From positions 5,453 through 35,064 of the forward strand of contig NW_019091411.1 in NCBI RefSeq assembly GCF_001949145.1: DNA of 29,612 nt, read 5' to 3'. The position numbers and the translations under genes were made by a program. Below the pieces are notes generated by a model. The model was not told the origin of the DNA. It did not search any database and worked only from the letters and a program-made list of their open reading frames with translations. The DNA comes from Acanthaster planci (taxonomy: Eukaryota; Echinodermata; Asteroidea; Valvatida; Acanthasteridae). Positions 1 through 9,900 of this stretch are shown here, piece by piece; position 1 is the first letter of the stretch, and each line of letters opens with the position of its first letter.

Positions 1-553
1 ATTGTATAACCGTCTTTTGTTCACGAATCTGGCTCAGTGCACTGCTGACCTCTTTTCAATAGGGGCCAGATTAGCATGCAACGGTGCTGTGTGGCTCATC
101 GCTGCGGTGGTGGAGCGCTTTTGTCCCCGGTGGTAATCCGCTCACTCTCAATGCCCCAAACCCTGGTATACGGTTTCAAAAAAAGGCTGGATTATCACCA
201 CTTTTGAGAGTGAAAAATGTCGGTAATGCCCAGCAGCCTGGTCTTTTGTTCGGAGTACAGTCTTTTGTGACAGGGCCCTGTTTCCTTTGTCTGAGTTCGG
301 AGACCCTGGCCACCTATATAAACCATACGTCTCCGATCCCGGAGTCCCCGGCAGGAAGTGGTTAATATTGAATTTGTTCCTCCAATTGCACTCTGTGAAC
401 AAAGTGCCTCTTTGAATCCAATTCCAGCTCTTCCTTTTGTGGATATTCAGCTGCTGTAGCACATCACATCTGGAGTCAACAAACTCATTCGTTGCACGGA
501 GCTGATAAATGCCAATGAAAAATTTATATGTGTTTTTTCTTTATACACCACAG
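1..553. other. window edge; probable intron of the upstream gene
   Basis: I see no supported exon here. The stretch ends in a good 3' splice site (a T-rich run at 528-543, then CACCACAG ending at 553) that feeds the exon at 554. Open frames on both strands, such as 84-365 (+), have no recognisable domain or splice-bounded structure and read as chance frames. Confidence 0.4.
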
Positions 554-853
554 CCTCGTAAGAAGAGAGGACTGGCCTCTCGGCTGTCCGGCTACCCAGA
601 CGAGGCTAGCAGGCTACCACACCCCAAAATAGAAACAAACACATTCAACAGGGCCTGTGAAGTACCAGGAGGGGTCACTTCAGTTGAGGCAGCAGAAGAG
701 ATGGACAGCACTGCTCAGGAGAGTGAAGATGTGTTGGATGCAGCTCCTACAGTTACCATGGAGACATCGGGGAGCGATGCAGGAGACAGAGAGGGGAAGG
801 CAGAAGTACGAGAGATGGAGGATGATGGATACCGGGGTTCAGTGCATCTTTAG
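554..853 (+). CDS. last exon of an unidentified gene, acidic C-terminus (partial)
   Basis: This is probably the terminal coding exon of a gene whose earlier exons lie left of the window. It starts after a clear acceptor (T-rich tract then CACCACAG) and, if the incoming phase is 0, stays open for 99 codons to TAG at 851-853. The other frame checked across the exon hits a stop soon after its start. The product starts with a basic stretch (PRKKRGLASR) and becomes strongly acidic and Ser/Thr-rich (EAAEEMDSTAQESEDV and similar), with no membrane segment or known motif. Such a composition fits a disordered tail. An AATAAA at 1289-1294 would give a 3'UTR of roughly 450 bases. I do not recognise the family. 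It could also be a chance open frame behind a cryptic acceptor. Confidence 0.45.
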   Translation, partial: PRKKRGLASRLSGYPDEASRLPHPKIETNTFNRACEVPGGVTSVEAAEEMDSTAQESEDVLDAAPTVTMETSGSDAGDREGKAEVREMEDDGYRGSVHL

Positions 854-1288
854 AAGCGGAGACCATCAGTGAATGAGATGGAACCGCTTGTTGGAAATGC
901 TCTTCGACTCAAAAGTTGTCGAGTTGTTCTGTTGCAAAAAACTTACATAACAAGGTTATATTTATGTGCGCAGTTGACTCCTCATATGCAAAGCAGTGGC
1001 TAAAATATTCAGAGCAAAATTCTCAGGCTTTTTCTACAAATTGTCAATTTTTTTCACGATAAGGGTCTGTTTAGAACAGGATTATTCAGCTGGTACAAGC
1101 AGCATCTCGTGATGAAAGGGGACTGTGAGTCAGTGTTTCATTTGATTTCCCATGTTAATGTGTGAAAATGCTTCCAATGACGTCAGATCTTCAATGGAAC
1201 AAGTCACATGAGGAGGTTTGAACTCAACCTTTTCAGAGTGACCAACGTTTACGGTAAAAGCTCAGGAGCATGATGGAGCATTTTTACT

Positions 1289-1294
1289 AATAAA
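1289..1294 (+). terminator. candidate poly(A) signal AATAAA for the upstream gene
   Basis: A canonical AATAAA lies 436 bases after the stop codon of the exon at 554-853. The following sequence is T- and G-rich. A second AATAAA at 2279-2284 is an alternative further downstream. No transcript evidence is available, so the choice is inference. Confidence 0.35.
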
Positions 1295-2309
1295 TTTGAT
1301 GTGCTTGCCAGTCCAAATATATTTTACGTTTGAAGATGGTTTGTAACCTGTACATACATTTCAACAACGTGTCATATACCGTTGACGTCTCTGGACTATT
1401 TATTGTGTCTCTGAAGATAACAACCACAGGTGATTACTGTTGAGTACTATACAACCAGACCAAAGACACACGGTGTAAGTCTAGATTGTTTCTTTATTGT
1501 CTGTTCCTGCTTTTCCTCGGTCAAGCTTACTCCTGTGTACTGTAGCAGTCTTTGCTAAGTTTTAAAGGGACCAAAAATAGTGTCTGATGCACTTCCCAAT
1601 CCTTTTCTCCCATGGCCTGCATGGCAAAGATGAGCTAAGTTCAGAGTAGACATTCTTACAGATGAATTCAGCTTGTTTTCACTTGGTAATCCCGGTGGTT
1701 CCCATTAATGGTGGACAGCATTGCATTCAGCTTTTGTTCAGAGCAGGAGCTCTCTTTAGTAATCATACCAATGGTTACTGCCACTGGCGGGGGCCACTAC
1801 AAATGACTTGTGTAGCATGCCCATGGTCACCAGAGATGTCTGAAAGAGAGCCTTTCTCGTAAAGAGCCTGCAGAAGGTGCTCTGTAATGGGTAGGCATTC
1901 GTTCTGTTACACTCAAGTTCATATCCATTTTTGCAGCAATTTACCTGTTTTTATTCTTTGGAATACATGTAGTTGAACACTATTGAGGGACATCCCTAAA
2001 TGGGATACATATACATGTATTTCCCCTTAAGGGTACAAGTATGCATTAGTGTCATGTACTCCAAGGTAGATGTTGAATTTTTTTGACTTTGAATCTGATG
2101 AAAACTTTGATTACTGTTCATTATTCCTCCTTAGAATATTACGACGTACTCGGGGTTGACTCGTAAGTTCTGGTATTCTACTGAACATGTACTTTACACC
2201 ATGTGCAGAAAATCCACACAAGCTGACTTGAGACAAATTCATTCCCTAACTTTGTTGCAATTGGGATGATGCCAGTCCAATAAACCCTTAATCTGACATC
2301 TCATCTGGT

Positions 2310-2315
2310 TTTATT
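2310..2315 (-). terminator. candidate poly(A) signal for mtIF3
   Basis: TTTATT on the plus strand is AATAAA on the minus strand, about 195 bases beyond the mtIF3 stop codon. A second copy at 1950-1955 is an alternative distal site. Confidence 0.35.
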
Positions 2316-2508
2316 TTGTTTTGTTTCTTTTGATTCAAGGGTGAAGTTATCAAGCAAATCCTTCTTGACCTCCTTTTTTTATCCTGTTCTCAAGTTCTCA
2401 ATTTTCTAGGAGTTCACTGATACAGCATTGCCTGGGTGGCTGCATTACTCACAGTCATGTGCTGGTGCATTTTAGCTTCAGTTCATTTTTGTGTTCACTT
2501 AGCACCCT

Positions 2509-2766
2509 TCACCCTTGGGCTTTCTCATCCATTCCAGCAGTTGCCTCTCCCTCCCCTGCTCCCTGTCCGGAGTCTGACGTCCCCCCTTGGGGTTGCTTCA
2601 TACTCTCATCTTTGTTCTTCTGCTTGACCAGGGCCGCCTTCTCTTTGGCCGACATGGGCCTGAGAGTCACGGTCAGGTTCATTCCATCCTTACCCACCTC
2701 CCTGGGCTTGCTGGCAAACGTCACTCGATCCTCCAGGCCAGACATGAGTTGACCAATAATGACCAA
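2509..2766 (-). CDS. MTIF3: mtIF3 coding exon 4 (end of C-domain and tail)
   Basis: The acceptor is TTTCTCCTAG|TTG; the stop TGA lies at 2511-2509. It encodes residues 278-362. The sequence LVIIGQLMSGLEDRVTFASK and the strand NLTVTLRPMS complete the C-domain. A hydrophilic Gln/Gly/Glu tail follows. Confidence 0.93.
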   Translation of the reverse strand: MVIIGQLMSGLEDRVTFASKPREVGKDGMNLTVTLRPMSAKEKAALVKQKNKDESMKQPQGGTSDSGQGAGEGEATAGMDEKAQG

Positions 2767-5429
2767 CTAGGAGAAATCAGAAACATGACAGGGAAGAAAA
2801 GGTTTAAAGACATTAACTGCAATCTAAAGATGGAAGACAAATGGTTGAATTTCTGTGGCCAATTCAAAGTATCAGCAAAGATCAGAATATTGAAACAGCA
2901 AGAAATTCAAGAAAGTTCACTTCTATTAAATGTTTTCAAGATAAATTTTCCAGCTGATTTTGGTCTACTCAAAGCCCTTAACTGTTCACGCAAGACAATT
3001 TGCCTAGCTATCTTGTGAAGTTTTCTGTACACAATTGAACTGTCCACTGGAACTTCTCACATGGAGTACCTGAAATCACAGAGTGAAGTCACTTGAGGGT
3101 GAGAATTTAGTGGCAAACCACTCACCTTCTAGCCACAGAATTCATTTTTATGATCACCAATCTGTGCATTGAGATTTCCAAATAGACATTTAGATAGTAA
3201 CCATCTTCCTATGAGGAGCACAGAATCTTAGAAATAGCAATGGGGGTATGCATGTGCACAAACCGGATGTTCTTGTTAACCAGCAAAAACATGCTACCAT
3301 AAGTACAACTTTTATTTGCAGTAATTAGAAAAGGTTTTTCTTCTGCTCGCTACTACAACAGTACGCAGTAAGCAGCATGATCCTGGTAGTTGCAGAACAG
3401 GAACAAAATGTATTCCTGTTGACTGCTTAAGCCCATATTCAAATACCAGGTTTTTCATGTGTATTTATGGTAGAAATGGCATTTCCAAACTGAAAGTTCA
3501 AAGCATTTCCACTTTTTGAACTCTTGCTAACATCCATCTGGGTCCGCACCTGCTGTTCCTTGGAGACAGGCTTTTGCCGTTTCCTGGCCCCCATCAACGT
3601 GACCTTGACGTGGACCTGTGCCCCACCCTCCTCGAACCAGTCATGCATGTGCCGCCGCTTGACCTCTAGGTCGTGCTTCTCAATGTTACCCGACAGCCTG
3701 ACCTCTTTGACCTGCGTGGGGGCACTTTTTGCCTTCAGTTTCTCCCTCAGCGACATCTGTTCCTGATGAAGTTGCTGCCCAGTCATCAGTCTGTGAGAGA
3801 AATGAATCAAGCACGGATCTCTGGTGAGTTTAGAGTGCCTCATAACTTGATGCTTAATTGCAGAGATTGCAAGATGAGAATTCAAGTGGGTAGAGCATTA
3901 CTCAGCATGTATCCATGATAACTTGGGTGGAGCGAGAAATTATTATTCACGTTATTTGACGAGTAGCATACTTTACATACTAGCTATTTAGTTTTAAGTT
4001 TCTCAAGTTTTCTGAAAATAAAACTTGCACCATGACAATGAGTTCATACCGAGTTGACCAGTTTGAAGATTCTCCCATTAATGCTCAAAAGTTTATGAGT
4101 GTTTGTTCTAACACCTACACTTGTCCTCCACACCCCATCCACTCAAAAGGGCAGTAAAGTCTGTGAACTTATATTTCAAGAAGCAAACTACAATTTAAAT
4201 GAAATAAAAGAAAATTTTTAACAACTCTACTTGGTACCTATAGGTGGGATATGGCTTGCTGTTTGGGTTGATCAGTACCAGTTTGAGTCTGGCTTCTTGA
4301 CTCCGCTTGATGGCTTCCTTACGGTGAAGTGGTCCCAGTGATACCCCAGCCTCATCCAGGAGGGTGACTATTTTGTCTGGGACTAATCTACCGACACTCT
4401 TCATGGTGTCCTACATTGTGGGGAAAAAGTTTCAAAAAAGAGGAAAATCCATGACTGTAATTTACTGTAGACAATGAGTCACATTACAGTACACGCGCTT
4501 TATCTAATCTTAGGAAAAAGTAAATTATGCTTTGGAAGAATGAGAAATTAGCATTAATCGACAAAAATTAACCAAGGAACATTCCAAATATAACCAGAAT
4601 ATGGTGAAGAGTTTATTCTTCAAACTAAAGATTTCCAGCGGTAAAAAAATAAAGAAGTTCCACACAGATTCTGTTGACAACATTTTTGAACCCCACTCCA
4701 CAGTGTGTACATTTACAGCATGATATTCACCCACCAGTAATTTTTGCATTCATCCCGAGAAAACTTGATCATGGTCAAAACTATTTATCACAATCCATGT
4801 TGCAGACATTTGAAGCAGCACACAATCATAAAACACACACGGAGTCGTTCTATAATTACTGGCATGTGCAAAAACACTTGTTAATACACTGATTTTGATC
4901 AAAAACATTGTTGGGATGGACAAATGTCCGCACGACTTGGTCCTAATTTGCTTGACAAACAGACAAATTGTCCTCTTTAGGTGCAAAGGCCTGCCATGAA
5001 CGAATTTAATACCTTCAAGCTATCTGAGGAAGACTTTCCTTTCCAAGACCTTCTGGGACCTGTTCCTTCTGCATCCAGTTCTTTGGCAACCTCCTCAAAG
5101 GAATCCTCCTCAAGTGAGTCTATTTGGTCAAGCGGTGTGTCGCTGCCCGATTCTGAAGACAAAGACCGGAGGAAAACTGCCGTTTTTGTCATACTCGTTG
5201 GCTTGGTGAAAATGGAGTCCCATCTCCGGTGATGGGGGATGGGTCCTGCTGAATACGTGGTCCTGGCGAACCCAAGCCAAATTGGTTGATGAGGGATGAT
5301 ACGGTTCCTATGGTGACGACTCTCATAGCAACAGCAAACAGGTTGATGGTGCTGTGTAGCTTCCCCAACAGCATAATGCAACCTCCGTGCCCTAGATGAC
5401 ACCACTCGCTGCATCAACAGTTTGGACAT
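2509..5429 (-). CDS. MTIF3: mitochondrial translation initiation factor IF-3 (four coding exons)
   Basis: The minus-strand coding exons are 5429-5013, 4410-4238, 3790-3550 and 2766-2509. They join in frame to 1089 bases, or 362 residues. The family binds the mitochondrial small ribosomal subunit, keeps subunits apart and proofreads initiator tRNA and mRNA binding in the matrix. The order is an Arg-rich presequence (about residues 1-90), an acidic linker (about 93-125), the IF3 N-domain (about 140-197), a charged helical linker with REKLKAK, the IF3 C-domain (about 218-315) and a Gln/Gly/Glu-rich tail. Alignment from memory to vertebrate mtIF3 is continuous across all junctions, including a Leu-Met-Ser/Thr-Gly-x-Gln-x-His-x-Glu-Gln block. 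It is longer than the roughly 280-residue human protein, mainly in the presequence. The first ATG at 5429 is chosen as the first Met of the open frame; an upstream 5'UTR exon is possible. It is transcribed away from the Maf-like gene and converges on the gene at 554-853. Confidence 0.95.
3550..3790 (-). CDS. MTIF3: mtIF3 coding exon 3 (linker and C-domain)
   Basis: The acceptor is TTTCTCTCACAG|A and the donor CAG|GTGCGG (phase 0). It encodes residues 197-277: LMTGQQLHQEQMSLREK, then VKEVRLSGNIEKHDLEVK, the start of the IF3 C-terminal beta-alpha-beta fold. Read-through past the donor gives a non-conserved tail, which supports splicing there. Confidence 0.93.
4238..4410 (-). CDS. MTIF3: mtIF3 coding exon 2 (IF3 N-domain)
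   Basis: The acceptor is CCCCACAATGTAG|GAC and the donor TATAG|GTACC (phase 2). It encodes residues 140-196, including VGRLVPDKIVTLLDEAG and KLVLINPNSKPYP, the characteristic IF3 N-terminal-domain pattern. Confidence 0.93.
5013..5429 (-). CDS. MTIF3: mtIF3 coding exon 1 (presequence and linker)
   Basis: It encodes residues 1-139: an Arg/His-rich, acid-poor leader typical of a matrix-targeting peptide, then an acidic SLEEDSFEEVAKE stretch. The donor is AAG|GTATTA in phase 0, weaker than the consensus. The frame runs on past it to TAA, so this donor is the least certain junction of the gene. Confidence 0.85.
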
Positions 5430-6049
5430 GCCAGAAATTAGGTAACAGGCTGCACCATTCTGGACAAATCAAAATACTCAAGAGTTAAACGTCTGCAGAA
5501 AGTGCAAGTAAACAGAGTGCTTTTTGTTTCTCAAACACATTTAACAAGCCGGAAAGTCTCTCCATCATTGGTCTACCAGTTGGGTGGGATCATCTGATCA
5601 TCTGTCGATCCGGTGAGAAATCTTCGACTTCACTTTCTTCCAAGGGCATGAATTTAATAGGAAGACTATGTGATCAGCTAATGATACCACAATCAACAAA
5701 TAAGGACCCGATAGGACATAGGTGAAGCTCAATAGCACACATCAAGTCTTTGTGCCAAACAACTTGCAGTTGTAAAACATTCTATAAATCCTTTCTTTCA
5801 TTAGTTTCACTACAAACACCCACTGGCACTTATTTTCAAGGGATACGCTCTGCGTGTATAAACTTAAAATTTTTTTTCGATGACTTAGGCAAATTGGCAC
5901 AAGTTGATCTCATAAAAAACTCTTTTTACTCTCCCAATATATTAACATGCTTAAACAAAGAGAACTTGCCAAAAATTGTTCAAGTAGCTCGGACTCCACA
6001 AAGATAAAACAAACAACGAACTGTCTAAAGACAAAAAATAATATCAGAA

Positions 6050-6320
6050 CCTGAGGCTCTGAGGATGAAACCTATGTGCCACCGGCACCATGGTGCCACT
6101 GAATCTGAGCCTGAGTTTGGCGCGAGCAAATAAACCTAACGCAGCGGTGCGATCACTACGTGTTTACATGTAATCTGATTGAGAATGGCTCCTAGAAAAT
6201 TCAATTAGATATGCATATACACGTCTGGGAGCCAGTCTCATGCAGTGAACTACTCGTGTAAAACGGGCGACCCACCAACTCACTGCCGAGAATCACTTAA
6301 ATGTTAAGCGAAAGAGCGCT
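6050..6320 (-). promoter_or_regulatory. candidate mtIF3 promoter / 5' region
   Basis: This is a local GC- and CpG-richer patch (for example GGCGCGAGC and GCAGCGGTGCG at 6119-6150) in AT-rich DNA, 0.6-0.9 kb upstream of the mtIF3 ATG. It is the best promoter candidate for the divergent minus-strand gene, perhaps with an untranslated first exon. I see no definite TATA box or initiator. Confidence 0.3.
6090..6173 (+). CDS. possible small ORF, presequence-like 27 residues
   Basis: The ATG at 6090 sits in an ideal Kozak context (CACCATGG) and opens a 27-codon frame ending at TAA 6171-6173. The peptide (MVPLNLSLSLARANKPNAAV and so on) has Arg/Leu/Ala but no acidic residue and resembles a targeting leader. 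No following exon could be identified. It may be a chance frame in the promoter patch. Confidence 0.12.
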   Translation: MVPLNLSLSLARANKPNAAVRSLRVYM

Positions 6321-8364
6321 TGAAAAGGGCTCTGGAAGATGCTGCAGTTGTACTAGATTTTGGTGAGTTGACAGGACTACTTCAGTTTTCAAAGAGATCG
6401 AATTTGCATGCAACATCAGTGCTGGCTAGAGGCCTCAACTTTGTGCAGACTTTGTAAACCAAGAGGGCGCTGTTTTTTTGCGTGCCGCCAAACTTCAACG
6501 TTGCCACAAAGCTCAATTTTCAACAAGTGAGCCCATCAATGTCTCATTAAAAGCGAGCCTCACAATTTCACAAATGTGTTTATGTTTGCTACATGTAATA
6601 CCAACCCAGACCCAAGTGTTTATTAGGGGTTCAAAATTAGCGGGCGCAGGTAGCTAAAAAGCACCCGTTTGTCTCATAAATGGCCCCTACATTTTTAAAC
6701 AAAAGGGAGATCCCAGCAAACACTTAGGCGTGATGCTGTGAAAACATTTTTTGAAGGTCGGGCCGATGTTGTGACTAAAACGATTCGAAATGTCATTTTA
6801 ATTACAGCATACCAGTAGAAACATTATGTGAATCACAGAAATGTCGTAATAACATTATGTAAATTATGTAAATGCGCCCTATTTGATGTTTTATCTGACA
6901 TTAAATTGATGTTAGTGCCTAGGCCTGTCTAATTTTTTTTAACAGGTTTTATAGCGAAAAACAAATATTGCTAATGTTGTATTTTTATGACATTATTTAG
7001 AAGTTATAAAATTTGTTTGCCTATGTTTTGAGAATGTTACCTGCACGTGTACATGTATCTATGGCAGTGCTTAAGATGTTTAAAAGCTGTTATTATGACG
7101 TATGATGTGGTGATATTGATAACGTTCTTGCAGCCAGGACTAGTAAGCCCATAGGCCTAAGCCTACTGGAACTCTGTAATACACATGACTGAATCTAGTA
7201 CTGTAGTAGGGAAGAGTTCCATATATGGATGCCAGAAGCAAAAACATGGCCAGAAAAGTTCAATTTAGGAGGGAAAATATGAAATTGTTAATTAGAAAAC
7301 ACTTGGAATTTTTCAGAACTGATCTCATAGGGTTTATGCACGGGGTGTCAAGTGATATCCGTATTCTCTTTGTTGGCATGACGTCACTATGGACTAAGGG
7401 AGAAATTTACCCTTTTTGCACGTATGTTGGTGCCCCATAGAGACAACGTTAATAACACGCGGGCATGCACACTTCATTTTCAAGCAGATAACAACAGTTT
7501 TTCGTGCAAGCAGACGACGTCATGGCATGGAATTTTTCAATGACTGACCGCGTAAAATACCAAATTTTAGAAGCATTGATAAATGTTGGGATGGTCTACA
7601 CAACACACAATACTCCTCCATCGGTTAGATTTTTGAATTATGGTAAATCTCAGAACAGTATAAAAAGTGTATTTTAGGGACCCATTCTGACCAAAAAAAT
7701 TGAAATTTCTAAAATTTGCAATAACTTCATCAATGAATTTTTTTTATAGAAAATTAGTTTTCTGAGACAAAATCTAGCACCAAATAAGAGATTCACCTTT
7801 AATGCTTTCAGGCATTTATTTTGAATCAGCCAGATAAAATTTTTAATAATCAGGTCACCCCAAAATCGTATTGGTTCAACGGTGCACGAAAATTCAAAGC
7901 CATTCTGTAGCCATTTTTATTATCAAAATGGTATATCCAACACAGGGATGAGGATTTGTACAGATTTCATGAATACTGATACCATTTCATAAGGTAGAAT
8001 CATTAAATTAGTGATATTTCCTGTGCATCACTTCCACTGCTGTGGACAATGACCGGTGCAGTACTGAGACGTCAAAGTCGTCACGGCTGCCCCAGCACAC
8101 GTGCATGAACATGTACATGTCACGCATACACATGTAAACACGCATACATGACTGCATTTAACCCATGACTCGCTACTACAAGAATGTTACTCAAAGTCTG
8201 CCCTTAGAAGGGTGCAAGGGTATCCTCTTTTTTGTGAGAAGTTTGACAAAGCAATAATTCTTGACTCTAAGAATTAATTTTTTTTTAGGACATACAGTTT
8301 TTTAGATGAGATATTTGACATGTTTTTCATTGCAAAATGTCTGGATTCATACGATTTGTAATTC

Positions 8365-8813
8365 GCGGAAAGTCCCTTGGTTACTTAAAACCTGCAGTGG
8401 AATTCTAAGAATCTCACAAGGGTGCCCTCTTACAATCTGACACCAGATGTGGCTTCAGAGAAGTGCAAAATGTTGAATGTTTACAAATGTGTATTATCAG
8501 TGCTTACAATTAACCGAAAAAGTGAAATGCATTTTATTAATTGAAGAGGATGAGATTGCAGAAGAAGTGTGTCAACAAAGTCTACAAAAGAGTGTTGCTG
8601 CTATCCTTTAAGCAAAGTTCCATGTCTGATCAAGAGGGAGGAGAAAGTACCTCAAGGCCCTATCCTTCGGGATGCAAAAGGAATGACTTCCCCCCCCATA
8701 AAAATTGTGCACTTCTCTGAAGCCACATCTGGTGTCAGATTATAAGAGGGCACCCTTGTGAGATTCTTAGGAGCATTCCACTGCAGGTTTTAAGTGACTG
8801 AGGGACTTTCCGC
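8365..8813. mobile_element. long inverted repeat, putative foldback element
   Basis: The left arm 8365-8467 is nearly identical to the reverse complement of the right arm 8708-8813. They differ by a few substitutions and one 3-base indel (AATTC against AATGCTC). The 240-base centre is not repeated and has no evident coding capacity. Arms begin GCGGAAAGTCCC and end at the spacer with GAGAAGTGCA. No clear target-site duplication is visible outside the arms. It could be a non-autonomous DNA transposon or a local inverted duplication. Confidence 0.75.
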
Positions 8814-9081
8814 TAGCTGCAAGAAATCCACCTGCAGAGGCAGGACAAATAATTTCTGTGGAGTATTAACGAGTCACTTACATGTACATTACTTTTTTAC
8901 AATTTTTAGTCCAATGTAAATTCTCAACAGGTGGTTGGCCATGGCTTGGGCCATCACCTGCTAGGGATGAGCAGTCAGCATTGGTAAGGCTGGAACAGCC
9001 ATTATAGTGCTTTGGGCTGCATGGGGCAGGTTCCCAATTCCTTTTCACTGAGTACACATATTGGATTGTCTCTACATACAC

Positions 9082-9098
9082 GTACATGTACATGTACT
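9082..9098. repeat. ACATGT palindromic simple repeat
   Basis: A short run of alternating TACATG units. Similar runs occur across the window, for example at about 8117, 9150, 17729 and 18084-18158. Confidence 0.7.
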
Positions 9099-9486
9099 CA
9101 GCCCAGCCACAGCATCACTGCACTCAGTACATGATATGTGCACGTTCATGTACATGTACAGTATGTGTCCTGCGTATTGGCCAATTGCCAAATTACTCTC
9201 GAGCGTTGCCTTGTGCGGCACTTTCTGATACCACTTTTGAAAATAATATGATTCCTCTTGTGTGTGGCATGCACAGCCTACGGTTTCTGGTCAAGAGTTG
9301 AAAGCCAGGCCAAGGCAGCCTCGGTCACTTTGAAGAATATTTTCTCTGTAGAAATTCCAAACAAAGCGTTGAAAGTTGTCCGAAAGCGGTAGCACCAGGA
9401 GATACAAAGTACCTATACTGCAGTCTCTTCTAGCTGTTGCCAGTTCCAAACTTGAAACCAGTAAATTAATAATTTCGTTTTTCATG

Positions 9487-9540
9487 GGAGAAATTACCTG
9501 TAGGTCCGACTTTGGAGAAATTACCTGTAGGTCCGGCTTC
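9487..9540. repeat. tandem duplication, two 27-bp units
   Basis: Units 9487-9513 and 9514-9540 both read GGAGAAATTACCTGTAGGTC followed by CGACTTT or CGGCTTC. It lies 270 bases upstream of the Maf-like start codon, possibly in its 5' region. Confidence 0.85.
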
Positions 9541-9810
9541 TCAGGACCTCATCCTCCTTCTTGTATATTACAGGGGCAGGTAAAGGAATTTTTCCAGAGG
9601 GAAGGGGTCGGGCCAGAGGTTTTTTCATGTCTCAATTTTGCAGACAAGCAGAAACGATGATGAAACATAATGCCTGACATAAATTATTGAAAAGGGTATC
9701 TGCGCTGTCTTAGGTTGTTTTTTTTCCTCGTTTTCTTTTGTTTATGAGTTGGTTACATTGACTTTGCTTTGTGTAATACTCTCCTGTAGATTCTCTAAGT
9801 GTAAGCCACC

Positions 9811-9900
9811 ATGTTGCAACCCATTATGTCTGAGCTGTCAGCAATGAGGATTGTCTTGGCAAGTGGATCTCCAAGACGCAGACATATGCTGAGCAGTATC
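9811..9900 (+). CDS. Maf-like exon 1
   Basis: Residues 1-30, phase 0, donor ATC|GTAAGT. It carries the S-x-SPRR phosphate-binding motif (residues 18-23). A second in-frame Met at residue 12, next to the conserved RIVLAS strand, could be an alternative start. Confidence 0.94.

Larger units (their letters stand above)
854..2508. other. convergent intergenic region / 3'UTRs
   Basis: This stretch lies between the 3' ends of a plus-strand gene (stop at 853) and the minus-strand mtIF3 gene (stop at 2509), so it probably holds both 3'UTRs. Apart from poly(A)-signal words on each strand and a TACATGTA-type repeat near 2010 I see nothing. The frame at 1662-1862 shows no features of a protein family. 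Confidence 0.5.
5430..9810. other. intergenic region between divergent mtIF3 and Maf-like genes
   Basis: No coding exon can be supported in this 4.4 kb. It holds a GC-richer candidate promoter near 6.08-6.2 kb, a long inverted repeat at 8365-8813, TACATGTA-type repeats (about 8117 and 9082-9170) and a 27-bp tandem duplication at 9487-9540. The frames at 5750-6007 and 7225-7440 show no domain or splice signals. An unrecognised, somewhat GC-richer block at about 8930-9060 could be another dispersed repeat. Confidence 0.5.

Noticed and set aside
84-462. Overlapping frames on both strands near the window start
   Set aside because: No motif, no conserved composition and no splice-bounded structure support either one.
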